64,000 nucleotides of DNA, from the NCBI RefSeq assembly GCF_026013365.1, contig NZ_JAPDOE010000001.1, forward strand, positions 124,001 through 188,000. Reading direction: 5' to 3'. This document shows, in pieces, positions 37,208-46,797 of this stretch. Position 1 is the first letter of the stretch, and every line of letters starts with the position of its first letter. The notes beneath the pieces were generated by a model, which had not been told where the DNA came from, did not search any database, and saw nothing but the letters and a program-made list of their open reading frames with translations. The DNA is from Paenibacillus sp. LS1. GTDB taxonomy: Bacteria > Bacillota > Bacilli > Paenibacillales > Paenibacillaceae. Both the position numbers and the translations under genes were made by a program.

Positions 37208-38902
37208 ATGAGAGCCGTATCAAAAGTGCTAGGAGCTTGTCTCGTAACAAGTGTTGTGCTAGTTTCCGCTGGTTGCGGAAATGCTGCAGAGAATTCCGAA
37301 TCGAATACCAGTGATCCCAACAGTCCGATTACATTTAGCTTTTTCGGCGCAGATGCAAGTCCCAACTGGAATAAAATGCAAGATGCGGCAGGAAAGAAAA
37401 TTACGGAAGAAACCGGTGTAAGCATTGATGCAGAATTCGATATCTCGAGCGGAGGCGGCAACGACCGTATCTCCCTGATGGCTGCCAGCGGTGATTATCC
37501 CGACCTGATCTTCCCCAAAGGCAACTTAACCAGACTCGTTGATGCTGGTGCAATGGTTGATTTGACGGATCTGATCGAAGAACATGCCCCCAATTTGAAA
37601 AAAATCTACGGTGAGCACTTCAATCGGTTGAAATACAGTAATGATGATCCTTCAATCTATTGGATTCCAACGAACGGTGCAATCGATCAAGTTAGCTTCG
37701 ACGCCACGAACGGTGCGGCTATTCAACATCGTGTAGTCAAGGAACTCGGGTATCCTGAGATCAAAACCTTAAACGATTTCGAAAATGTGCTACGTGACTT
37801 TTACGAGAAGAATCCGACAACAGAAGATGGCCAACCTACAATTCCACTGACGCTTAGTGCAGATGGATGGCGGCGAATGATCACCGTTACCGATCCAGCT
37901 GCCATGTCTACGGGTGGCCTCGGAGATGGCGAGTATTTCATCGATCCGGACACTTACGAGGCTGTTCTCCATTACAAGCGGCCAGAGGAAAAGGAATATT
38001 TCCGGTGGTTGAACAAGATGTACAATGAAGGGTTGCTGGACAAAGACAGTTTTGTTCAAAAAGATGACCAGTATAAGTCGAAAATCGCCAGCGGACGCGT
38101 GCTTTCTTTGCTTGATCCGAACTGGGGATTCAGTGATGCGGAAAATGCGCTGAAAAGTGCAGGGAAAGACGACATGACCTACGGATTCTATCCGGTAACA
38201 CTGGATGACAGTTTTCAGCGCAAAGACTTCCAAAATATTGGTTTTGACGGTTATGGCATTGGCATAACCGTCGATTGTGAAGATCCTGTTCGGGCCATCA
38301 AATTTTTGGATTGGATGTCTTCTGAAGAAGGGCAAGTATTGAGAAACTGGGGCGTTGAAGGGGAGCAATATAACGTGGAAGACGGTGTTCGCACCATCCC
38401 GGCAGATGTACAGGAACGTAAAAACAAAGACAATAACACATTTACCAAAGAAACCGGCGTAGGTTTGTACTACATTTTTGGTGCCCATTACGGAGATGGT
38501 GTTAAAGATTCAACGGATAACTACTATACAACCAATTATCCCGAACAGATTCAGCAAAGTTATTCTGATGAGGAAAAAGAAGCGCTGAAAGGCTATGACA
38601 TCACCACATGGAAGGACTTGTTCCCTTCCGAAGAGGAATTCCCGGTAAAAGAGTGGGGCGCGGCTTACAATATGCCGATTCCATCCGATAGCGGGGATTA
38701 TAATGTGGTTTACCAGAAAACGCAGGATATTATTCAGAAACGGATCGCCGAAGCGATCACATCCTCACCGAGTGCCTTTGAAGGCATATATGACAATATG
38801 ATTGCTGAACTTGATAATGCAGGTGCAGTAGGCATGGAACAGCAGTATACAGAGTGGATTAAAGATCGCGTTAGACTGTGGACGGGAAAAGAGATCAATT
38901 AA
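37208..38902 (+). CDS. Extracellular solute-binding lipoprotein, LplA-like
   Basis: A 564-aa family 1 binding protein. The signal peptide ends in LVSAGC, a lipobox. The mature protein begins with an acidic, Asn/Ser-rich linker, then the binding fold (PITFSFFGADASPNWNKMQDAAGKKITEETGVSIDAEFDISSGGGNDRISLMAASGDYPDLIFP). LplA-type proteins bind oligosaccharides for three-component importers. No permease lies next to it and both sides have terminators, so it is an orphan binding protein that must work with permeases elsewhere. A cre site at its promoter suggests catabolite control. AGGGGGC stands upstream of the ATG. Confidence 0.92.
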   Translation: MRAVSKVLGACLVTSVVLVSAGCGNAAENSESNTSDPNSPITFSFFGADASPNWNKMQDAAGKKITEETGVSIDAEFDISSGGGNDRISLMAASGDYPDLIFPKGNLTRLVDAGAMVDLTDLIEEHAPNLKKIYGEHFNRLKYSNDDPSIYWIPTNGAIDQVSFDATNGAAIQHRVVKELGYPEIKTLNDFENVLRDFYEKNPTTEDGQPTIPLTLSADGWRRMITVTDPAAMSTGGLGDGEYFIDPDTYEAVLHYKRPEEKEYFRWLNKMYNEGLLDKDSFVQKDDQYKSKIASGRVLSLLDPNWGFSDAENALKSAGKDDMTYGFYPVTLDDSFQRKDFQNIGFDGYGIGITVDCEDPVRAIKFLDWMSSEEGQVLRNWGVEGEQYNVEDGVRTIPADVQERKNKDNNTFTKETGVGLYYIFGAHYGDGVKDSTDNYYTTNYPEQIQQSYSDEEKEALKGYDITTWKDLFPSEEEFPVKEWGAAYNMPIPSDSGDYNVVYQKTQDIIQKRIAEAITSSPSAFEGIYDNMIAELDNAGAVGMEQQYTEWIKDRVRLWTGKEIN

Positions 38903-38961
38903 CTAGCGGATACGATCACAATAATTAATTGTTTGCAGATCTGAAGTATATCAAGAACTAA

Positions 38962-38996
38962 AAAACATCGAGCCATGCAGGATGGCTCGATGTTTT
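38962..38996. terminator. Bidirectional terminator
   Basis: AACATCGAGCCAT pairs with ATGGCTCGATGTT over a 5-nt loop, followed by TTTCATTTT. Confidence 0.9.
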
Positions 38997-39025
38997 CATT
39001 TTACATTTTACATTGAATAAGCTGG

Positions 39026-39898
39026 TCATGATCTTGGTAATGCCTCCATCACATCACGCCGTCGTTTGATATATCTACCCGGGGAAATGCCGACCATTTT
39101 GGTAAAACTGCGAATAAAATTGGCGTAGTCACTGAATCCTGACTGAAAGCACGCATCCGTAATGCTCATTCCTTCAGACAGGTGGAATTTGGCACGTTCA
39201 ATACGGCGACCCAAAATGTAGGACCGGATCGTCAATCCGGTATGCTTCTTAAATTGGCGGCTAATGTAGGTGCTGTTCATATAGAACACTTCGGCAAGTT
39301 TGCGAAGTGTAATGTCTTGATGTAGATGTATTTCAATATAATCCATGGTTTCACGAACCAGTTCAGGCATAATGTCATGGGGAACAAAGGAATTGTTATG
39401 AAACCAGACGTTAATCATCAGCAATAATTGGGCTACGGCTGCATTTATTTTGATGTCGGTGCCATAAGCATCTGATGCCAGCAATCCTTCGAGTTCATTC
39501 GTCCATTGCAGCATCTGCTTCAAGCTATAATCGTCTAAATGTACGATGTTGCCTGATCCTTTGGGGCGATGATCAAAACATGCCAATAGATTGGTTGAGG
39601 CTGTAGACAACTGATATAAATATGTTTTTTTTAGATTGATGGTTACTCGTTCATACTCAGATTCATCCAAAATATAGGCTCGGTGCATCTCCTCAGGTGA
39701 CATTACAAGTAAATCCCCAGGCTGCACATGATAGCATCGATTATCTACATAGAAATGAACATTGCCACGAAGAAACAGGTAGATCTCATATGCATTATGG
39801 CGATGGTAAATGGTATCCAGCTTATACGTAGTAACGCGGTGCAGATATAGGAATTCAGGCTGGATAGGGTCATAGAAACACTCAGAGGATCCACTCAT
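39026..39898 (-). CDS. AraC-family regulator
   Basis: A 290-aa AraC-type regulator with an N-terminal cupin (RHNAYEIYLFLRGNVHFYVDNRCYHVQPGDLLVMSPEEMHR) and a C-terminal double HTH (FYMNSTYISRQFKKHTGLTIRSYILGRRIERAKFHLSEGMSITDACFQSGFSDYANFIRSFTKMVGISPGRY). AGGAGG precedes the ATG. It is divergent from the first GH43 gene, so it likely responds to xylan- or arabinan-derived sugars and controls 40062-43141. Confidence 0.92.
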   Translation of the reverse strand: MSGSSECFYDPIQPEFLYLHRVTTYKLDTIYHRHNAYEIYLFLRGNVHFYVDNRCYHVQPGDLLVMSPEEMHRAYILDESEYERVTINLKKTYLYQLSTASTNLLACFDHRPKGSGNIVHLDDYSLKQMLQWTNELEGLLASDAYGTDIKINAAVAQLLLMINVWFHNNSFVPHDIMPELVRETMDYIEIHLHQDITLRKLAEVFYMNSTYISRQFKKHTGLTIRSYILGRRIERAKFHLSEGMSITDACFQSGFSDYANFIRSFTKMVGISPGRYIKRRRDVMEALPRS

Positions 39899-40003
39899 GA
39901 AGCACCTCCTGTCATTTCACGCAATAAATAGAGCGGTTTACGCAATGAAATTGTATTCAGCTTACCTTAAAATGTAATCATCCTATCATGATACCTTTTG
40001 TAT

Positions 40004-40017
40004 TGCAAACGCTTTCG
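40004..40017 (+). promoter_or_regulatory. cre site between the AraC and GH43 genes
   Basis: TGCAAACGCTTTCG fits TGNAANCGNTNNCA except for the last base. It is 45 bp before the GH43 start. Confidence 0.6.
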
Positions 40018-40061
40018 AAGCAATGAGACAACTAATAACGTTTACAGGGGGAATTCTTTCG

Positions 40062-41592
40062 ATGAATCATAATTCTACATCACATGCTGGTGAACAAAAG
40101 CAAGTCCTGCCTGCCAATCTGGAGAGTATAAACGGGGAGATTGGAAAGCTTCGTCCCAACGGTAACCCTCTGATGGCCCACAAATTCGGAGCCGATCCCT
40201 ATGCTTTGGTATTTAACAATCGAGTCTACTTATATATGACTAGCGATAAGCTGGAATATGATCAGGAGGGTCTCCCTCAGAAAAACAGCTATAGTTCAAT
40301 CAACCGGATCACGGTAATTTCTTCAGATGATTTGGTCAATTGGACGGATCATGGCGAGATCAGAGTGGCCGGACCTCAAGGCGCAGCGACATGGGCTTCA
40401 CAATCCTGGGCCCCGGCAGCTGCTCATCGAATTATTGAAGGAAAAGACTGTTTCTTTCTTTATTTCGCAAATAATGCCAGTGGAATCGGTGTATTGTCCG
40501 CACCAACACCTGTAGGTCCATGGGTAGATCCTATAGGAAAAGCACTCATTACAAGAGAGACTTCGGGAGTAGAAGAAGTGACCTGGTTATTCGATCCTGC
40601 TGTGTGCGTAGATGACGATCACCAAGCCTACATATACTTCGGTGGTGGTATTCCAGAGGGGAAGGCCGAGAGACCGGACACGGCAAGAGTGATGCGATTG
40701 GGAGATGATATGATCAGCGTTGTTGGCAAAGCAAAGGTCATCCCGGCGCCATATATGTTTGAGGATTCAGGAATACATAAATATAATAATATGTACTACT
40801 ATACGTATTGCTCCAATTTTGACGAGGGTGATCGGCCAGAGGGAGATCCACCACCCGGTGAAATCGCATATATGACTAGCGTTCAGCCAATGGGACCATG
40901 GACATATCAGGGAACGTTGCTTCAGAATCCGGGTCACTTTTTTTGATGTTGGCGGCAACAACCATCATGCTATATTCCAACTGGCGGATCAGTGGTACAT
41001 TGCCTACCATGCCCAGACGTTGTGCCAAGCCATGAATATACCGGAAGGTTACCGCTCAACGCATCTCAATCGAGTGGAACATGACGAAACCTCTGGTCGG
41101 ATCAAGAAGGTGCAAGCAGATTATCAGGGCGTAGATCAGATCAAGTGGTTCGATCCCTATCAACAGGTGACTGGTTCGACGATTGGTTGGAGTAGCGGCG
41201 TATCAACAGAGCAATGTCTTAACTCGAATGAGACGTCTGCTGAGATGGCAGCATCAGATTCGAATGTGATTTCTGCTAAGTTGCAAAGTGACAGTTGGAT
41301 CGCTATATCGAACGTCGACTTTGGTAGTGAGGGACCTACAATCTTCAAAGCCCTTATTTTGAATCAAGCAACCGAAGGTGTGTTAGAGCTTCGGCTTGAT
41401 CGTTCAGACGGACCGTTAATTGGAGAGCTGATTATCCCTTCCGCGACCGGATCACTTCACTGGGTGGAGCTAACAACTGAAGTTACGGGTGCGCAAGGTG
41501 AGCATGACTTGTATATTATGTTTAATGGTTCAACAGATAGCTCGACCATCCTATTACGAGAATGGAAGTTTAATAGACAAAATGAGGTGTAA
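40062..41592 (+). pseudogene. GH43 arabinofuranosidase/xylosidase with CBM6-like module, frameshifted
   Basis: The frame from ATG 40062 encodes a GH43 five-bladed propeller: base Asp in HKFGADPYALVFN, second Asp in WLFDPAVCVDD, acid Glu in PYMFEDSGIHKYN. It breaks at 40946, after GHFF, by an extra T in the seven-T tract 40938-40944. Removing one T gives GHFFDVGGNNHHAIFQLADQWYIAYHAQ and joins the following frame, which ends in a CBM6-like module to 41592 (SDSWIAISNVDFG...HDLYIMFNGS). There is no signal peptide. Either a true mutation or phase-variable tract, or a read error. Expected substrate: arabinoxylan oligosaccharides in the cell. Confidence 0.85.
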
Positions 41593-41599
41593 TTGAAGC

Positions 41600-43141
41600 A
41601 TGTATCCGAATCCAATTATTTGGGCCGATTACCCGGATCTTGACGTCATTCGTGTAGATGACACATATTATATGGTCAGTACAACTATGCACATGATGCC
41701 GGGATGTGTCATTCTGCGTTCATATGATCTCATTCATTGGGAAGTAGCCACCTATGTATATGATAGGCTTGACGACACACCAGCCCAGCGGCTGGAGAAT
41801 GGTCAGCACATTTATAGCAAAGGCATGTGGGCTGCATCCCTTCGTTATCATCAAGGTAAATTCTATGTGATCTTTGTCGCGAATGATACCCGAAAAACAT
41901 ACTTATACACATCCACCTCCATCTTGGGAGTATGGAAAAAGCAGATCATAGAAGGTTTCTACCATGATTGCTCCTTATTTTTCGACGATGATGAACGGAT
42001 ATATCTCGTGTACGGTAATACCGAGATCTATCTGACCGAATTAACCTCTGATCTGTCTGGGCCAAAACCTGGTGGATTGCATCGCTTGATCGTAAAAGAC
42101 GAGCAGCCGTACCACCTGGGTTATGAAGGAGCACATTTCTACAAGATCAATGGTAAGTATATGGTGTTTCTGATTCATATCACGAAAGCTTCCGGGCGAA
42201 GAACACAGGCATTTTACATGGCTGACTCACTTGAAGGTGTCTTCACGGGTGGAGAAGTATTCAATGATGATATGGGTTATTTCAATTCAGGTGTTGCTCA
42301 GGGCGGTATCGTGGATACACCGGATGGAGACTGGTATGCCATGCTGTTTCAGGATCATGGGGCCGTTGGCCGCATTCCTGTATTGGTTCCGCTACATTTT
42401 GATCAAGATATTCCGGTATTTGCAAGCAAAGCTCCGAAACAGATTGATATCCCAAGCACCAGACCTGAGCACCGTTATAACCCGTTGGTAGGTAGCGACC
42501 TTTTCAATTATACAGCCGAAGAAGATGGAAGTGTACGCCTCCGCGATTTTTGGCAATGGAATCATACACCTCATGACGAACTCTGGTCCCTTACAGAGAA
42601 ACCGGGAGTTTATCGTGTTCGAACCGGACAGATCAGTCCGAATTTGACTTTCGCCGTAAACACGCTTACCCAGCGTTCCATGGGACCCGCTTGCGAAACA
42701 ACAGTGACGCTCGATGGTAGTAGTCTGAATGACGGGGATTATGCAGGGTTATGCTTCCTGATCGGTTCATACGGTATGATCGCTCTTACGAAACAGGAAG
42801 GTAAGTTTTACTTGGTCATGCATGCTAGAGATAGTGAGGATTCAACGATATTTGGTAATCTGATTGATCAGGAGCCTGCTACTGAACATGCACGTATTCC
42901 AGTATCAGAGCCAGTAGTTAAACTGAAAGCATCCGGAAATTTTGAGAACAATCTGGATGAGTGCTCTTTTGCCTACTTCGATGGGACTGAATGGGTAGAG
43001 ATAGGGATTGTCCATAAAATGATATATAAACTGGATCATTTTATGGGTTGCCGGATAGGGTTGTTCCTATATTCAACTGAAATGGTTGGAGGAACAGCTG
43101 ATTTTTCGAGTTTCGAATATCGCGTGATTCATTCTGATTGA
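41600..43141 (+). CDS. GH43 beta-xylosidase-like enzyme
   Basis: A 513-aa GH43 enzyme of the beta-xylosidase type. The propeller starts with NPIIWADYPDLDVIRVDDTYYMVSTTMHMMPGCVILRSYDLIHWE; the catalytic Asp of this first motif, Asp in YHDCSLFFDDDERIYLVYG and Glu in GYEGAHFYKINGKYM can be seen. The C-terminal 190 residues form the concanavalin-like beta-sandwich of this subfamily (FWQWNHTPHDELWSLTEKPGVYRVRTG). It lacks a signal peptide and lies 7 bp after the frameshifted GH43 gene, so they are co-transcribed. It probably splits xylo- or arabino-oligosaccharides. Confidence 0.93.
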   Translation: MYPNPIIWADYPDLDVIRVDDTYYMVSTTMHMMPGCVILRSYDLIHWEVATYVYDRLDDTPAQRLENGQHIYSKGMWAASLRYHQGKFYVIFVANDTRKTYLYTSTSILGVWKKQIIEGFYHDCSLFFDDDERIYLVYGNTEIYLTELTSDLSGPKPGGLHRLIVKDEQPYHLGYEGAHFYKINGKYMVFLIHITKASGRRTQAFYMADSLEGVFTGGEVFNDDMGYFNSGVAQGGIVDTPDGDWYAMLFQDHGAVGRIPVLVPLHFDQDIPVFASKAPKQIDIPSTRPEHRYNPLVGSDLFNYTAEEDGSVRLRDFWQWNHTPHDELWSLTEKPGVYRVRTGQISPNLTFAVNTLTQRSMGPACETTVTLDGSSLNDGDYAGLCFLIGSYGMIALTKQEGKFYLVMHARDSEDSTIFGNLIDQEPATEHARIPVSEPVVKLKASGNFENNLDECSFAYFDGTEWVEIGIVHKMIYKLDHFMGCRIGLFLYSTEMVGGTADFSSFEYRVIHSD

Positions 43142-43170
43142 GCACAATGATGAGAACAGTAAGAATCTGT

Positions 43171-43194
43171 AAAAGCCGCCCAACAGCGGCTTTT
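43171..43194 (+). terminator. Rho-independent terminator
   Basis: AAAAGCCGC-CCAACA-GCGGCTTTT; the tail is short (TTTTCG). Confidence 0.7.
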
Positions 43195-43287
43195 CGTATT
43201 CAATGGGTATAAGTTGTTGTACAATGATATGGATTCAAATCGACAGAGAGAAGAGAGTTGTTCAAACCGAACTGGGGGCATGTCATC

Positions 43288-44967
43288 ATGTATAAGAGAT
43301 GTCTGGACATAACAAGATGGACCTTCATTCTGTTTCTTGCTGTGTCCATACCAGCAGGTCATACCGAAGGGAACTCCAAACAATATCATCCGCAGCCAGA
43401 TGGGCAGCAGATTCAACTTCCCTCTACCATTGAGAGGTATTCCCCTCCCATAGAGGTCTCTTTTGTCAGGGAAACTGGAGATGACCTTGAGCGAATGATT
43501 AACCAGTTGCCTGGTGAGACGATGCTGGATAATCGTTGGACTCGTTTGTACGAGAAAGAACTAGGTATTCAAATTCATTATGACTGGATTGCGAACGGGG
43601 ATGTGTACAGTCAGAAGCTGGGTGTATCCCTCGCTGCAGGACGTTTCCCGGATGTGGTCAAAGTGAATCCATATCAACTTAGACAACTAAGCAATGCTGG
43701 AATGATCGAAGATTTAACCGATGTGTACCAAGAGTATGCTTCCCCACTAACAAAGCGTATTTTGGAGGCGGAGGGAAGAGGAGCATTCGACGCAGCAACC
43801 ATTGACAGCAAACTTATGGCGATTCCCGAATCATCTTCCTCCATTGAGACTGCGCAGTACCTCTGGATTAGAACAGATTGGTTGGAGCATTTGGGGCTAC
43901 GGCCGCCTGAAACGATGGAAGATGTGCTTCAAATATCGAAAGCGTTTACAAAAAGAGATCCCGACGGTAACGGAAAGCAGGATACGTATGGTCTCGCACT
44001 AACAAACCATCTATGGGATCCCGTCATGGGAGCCGCAGGATTTCTGTCTGGTTACGGGGCCTTCCCTAATATCTGGGTCAAAGATGCAGACGACAACCTC
44101 ACTTATGGAGGCATACAACCTGAAGTTCGCGAGGCTCTGCAAGTACTGCAAACGATGTATTTTGACGGCCAATTTGATCCGGATTTTGGTTATAAAAATG
44201 GCAGCAAGGCTTTTCGTTTGGTTCAGGATGGGAGAATAGGAATGCTATACGGCGAACAGTGGACATCTTTTATGCTTCAGACTACACGGGCTACAGATAC
44301 AGATGTAGAATGGCAGGCATATCCCATTGCGGCGAAGTCAGGCAGAGAACTGAAGGTACCTCTCCGTTCTAACACAGGGCAATACTTTGCTGTAAAAAAA
44401 GGGTTCTCGAACCCGGAAGTTGTCGTGAAGCTCATGAATCTGCATCTCGAAACGAACTGGGGGGATCAGGCAGAGTACGAAACCTACTACAACGATGATT
44501 CCCGAGCGGTGTGGATGCTTTCACCGGTTACGCCCTTTCCCGGCAATAAAAATATAGATGCATACAAACAAATCCGTGATGCCAGAAGCACAGGAGACTT
44601 CTCTGTTCTCCAGAATGAAGCTCTAGCCATTCACAAACGGATTGCAGCCTATGAATCGGAAGGTATGGATAGCGGCTGGGGCTGGAAACAAACCTACGGA
44701 CCTTCAGGCGCTTTTAGTATTGCAGATTCTTACGAGAAAAATGGCCAACTTCTCTATGATCAGTTCACGGGCGGTATTACGGACACGATGGTTGATCGAC
44801 AGATTATTCTTCGGGATCTTCAGCTTGAAGCTTATATGAACATTATTCTCGGTAAGCCAATAGATGAGTTTGATCGATTTGTAGAGAACTGGCGCAAGCT
44901 GGGCGGAGATCAGATTACATCTGAAGTTAACGCGTGGTATAAAACCAACAAGCCAAAGGAGCGCTAA
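43288..44967 (+). CDS. Extracellular solute-binding protein without a lipobox
   Basis: A 559-aa family 1 binding protein. ATG 43288 is chosen; TTG 43258 after AGAGAAGAGAG is an alternative. The N terminus (RWTFILFLAVSIPAGHTEG) looks like a signal peptide or anchor with no lipobox Cys, unlike the other binding proteins here. The fold is clear: EKELGIQIHYDWIANGDVYSQKLGVSLAAGRFPDVVKVNPYQLRQLSNAGMIEDLTDVYQEY. It lies 72 bp before the sensor kinase gene with no terminator between, so it may act as a sugar-sensing partner of that two-component system, not as a transporter component (inference). Confidence 0.88.
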   Translation: MYKRCLDITRWTFILFLAVSIPAGHTEGNSKQYHPQPDGQQIQLPSTIERYSPPIEVSFVRETGDDLERMINQLPGETMLDNRWTRLYEKELGIQIHYDWIANGDVYSQKLGVSLAAGRFPDVVKVNPYQLRQLSNAGMIEDLTDVYQEYASPLTKRILEAEGRGAFDAATIDSKLMAIPESSSSIETAQYLWIRTDWLEHLGLRPPETMEDVLQISKAFTKRDPDGNGKQDTYGLALTNHLWDPVMGAAGFLSGYGAFPNIWVKDADDNLTYGGIQPEVREALQVLQTMYFDGQFDPDFGYKNGSKAFRLVQDGRIGMLYGEQWTSFMLQTTRATDTDVEWQAYPIAAKSGRELKVPLRSNTGQYFAVKKGFSNPEVVVKLMNLHLETNWGDQAEYETYYNDDSRAVWMLSPVTPFPGNKNIDAYKQIRDARSTGDFSVLQNEALAIHKRIAAYESEGMDSGWGWKQTYGPSGAFSIADSYEKNGQLLYDQFTGGITDTMVDRQIILRDLQLEAYMNIILGKPIDEFDRFVENWRKLGGDQITSEVNAWYKTNKPKER

Positions 44968-45039
44968 CGTTCTCACTCCATTTACTCATATAAGGAACTA
45001 ATCCTACTAATCCTTCCTTTGGCATTGGAGGTGGATGCA

Positions 45040-46797
45040 TTGATCAAGATCCCTGCTAAATCGTGGACTAACAGTATATTTGCTCGATTAATAATTACTT
45101 ATCTCGTATTCGTGCTTCCCCTTATTCTTCTTGGTGTGTATCTATATCATTGGAGTTATGACAATGCCAGCCAGGAAATATCCTTGTCAACGGAGAGACG
45201 GCTGAACCAATATGTCGTGGAATTAAACAGGGAAATGGAATGGATGGAGTTACAGCAGTTTGATATTGTGGAGGATCGAAAACTGAATCGTCTGGCCATT
45301 CTCTGGGACATGATGGATCAGGTTGAGCGACGTGATACATTGAATTATTTATCGGAACGGCTCGCTACGTTCAAAAACAGCACGGCTTACATCAAGAACG
45401 TTCATGTACATATCCCTAAAGTCGGCAAAAGCATTTCTGCGACACAAGGTATCGATGATTTCGATGAGAGTTCATATATGTACTTCAGTTCAGGGATGCA
45501 AGGCAAAGGTACACGCTTCACTGTGAAAGACGAAACCTTGAATTTGAGTGCCGTCAGGCTGACAGGAACGAGAGGAGAAGCTCCGCTATTTGTTATTCAA
45601 GTGGAGCTGGATACCGAGCATTTTCAAAATGAACTAACCAGGCTTAATTTGTACCCGGAGAGTGCAACTTTTCTGATTGAAGACAAAACGGGGCATGCCA
45701 TCACAGATAAGCAACAAAGTACTGATATTCTCGCGAATTACCGTACGCACAGCGTAAAAGGTACACTTGATGGGTTTCGGATGAAGGTGGGAGACACCAT
45801 GTATCATGTGAGTCAGTTGCATATGGACTCCCTGGGCTTGTCTGTAGCGACATATTTGCCCGAAGAAATTGTAACGAAGCCACTTAGCAAGTTCTATCAT
45901 TGGGCTTGGCTGTTCGCCATTACATCATTTGTTGCTATCACGGCGTATCTTTATTCAAGCTACAAGCTAATTCACATTCCATTGTTATTGTTGGTGAAAA
46001 GATTCAAAAAAATGGAGGGCGGCGTGCTGGATGTCCCCATCGTGCACAATCGGAAGGATGAGTTTGGGTTCCTTTACACCCGTTTCAATCAAATGATTGA
46101 AAATCTTCAATCCTTGATCGATCGAGATTTCAAAAAAACAATGATGATGCAGCGGGCCGAGTTGAAACAGCTTCAATCGCAAATCAATCCTCATTTTCTG
46201 TACAATAGCTTCTTTATTCTGAATTCGCTCGCAAGAATAGGGGAAACAGAACGTATTGAACAATTCACCAACATGCTGGGTGAGTACTTCAGGTTCATTA
46301 CCCGAAATGAAACAGATCATGTCCAGTTGAAAGAGGAAGTTGAGCATTCGCGAAACTATACGGAGATCCAGCAGTTGCGATTCTCCAGACGAATCAAAGT
46401 CGATTTTGGGTCACTTCCTGCTAATATGGAACATATTCACGTTCCCAGGCTCATTATTCAACCAATTATTGAGAACGCGTATGAACACAGTTTAGAAAAA
46501 AATACGGCCTCCGGACTTCTACTTATCCGGTTTAATATTGAAGGTTCGTATGCTGAAATCACGGTGGAAGACAACGGCAATGAGTTAGATGTGAGACACA
46601 TCCATGCCCTTCAACAGCGCATGCACAAGGACGGAGGCGCTGAAGAAATGACGGGATTAATGAATATTCACCGACGTCTGGCTCTGACGTATGGAGAAGG
46701 AAGTGGCCTATTCCTATCCAGAAGTGAACTACAGGGATTAAAAGTTACAATTCGAATCCAGTTGAAGGAAGGGGAAAGCGAATGTATCGACTTTTAA
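45040..46797 (+). CDS. Sensor histidine kinase, YesM family
   Basis: A 585-aa membrane kinase starting at TTG 45040, 5 nt after GGAGGTGG. TM1 at about 10-33 and TM2 at about 285-307 flank an extracellular sensing domain. HAMP follows (LLLLVKRFKKMEGGVLDVPIVHNRKDEFGFLYTRFNQMI), then the His_kinase core with His385 in SQINPHFLYNSFFIL, and the ATP-binding part with IIENAYEHSLEK and EDNGNE. This is the LytS/YesM architecture. It phosphorylates the response regulator encoded next, with a 16-bp overlap. The extracellular domain probably senses a sugar-loaded binding protein. Confidence 0.93.
   Translation: MIKIPAKSWTNSIFARLIITYLVFVLPLILLGVYLYHWSYDNASQEISLSTERRLNQYVVELNREMEWMELQQFDIVEDRKLNRLAILWDMMDQVERRDTLNYLSERLATFKNSTAYIKNVHVHIPKVGKSISATQGIDDFDESSYMYFSSGMQGKGTRFTVKDETLNLSAVRLTGTRGEAPLFVIQVELDTEHFQNELTRLNLYPESATFLIEDKTGHAITDKQQSTDILANYRTHSVKGTLDGFRMKVGDTMYHVSQLHMDSLGLSVATYLPEEIVTKPLSKFYHWAWLFAITSFVAITAYLYSSYKLIHIPLLLLVKRFKKMEGGVLDVPIVHNRKDEFGFLYTRFNQMIENLQSLIDRDFKKTMMMQRAELKQLQSQINPHFLYNSFFILNSLARIGETERIEQFTNMLGEYFRFITRNETDHVQLKEEVEHSRNYTEIQQLRFSRRIKVDFGSLPANMEHIHVPRLIIQPIIENAYEHSLEKNTASGLLLIRFNIEGSYAEITVEDNGNELDVRHIHALQQRMHKDGGAEEMTGLMNIHRRLALTYGEGSGLFLSRSELQGLKVTIRIQLKEGESECIDF

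Noticed and set aside
37790..38488. 232-codon frame on the minus strand
   Set aside because: It lies wholly inside the clear LplA-like binding protein gene and has no start signal; a shadow frame.
41020..41592. Separate gene for a CBM6-like protein
   Set aside because: The frame joins the GH43 frame exactly if one T of the seven-T tract is removed, and its start has no ribosome binding site; treated as the rest of the frameshifted gene.
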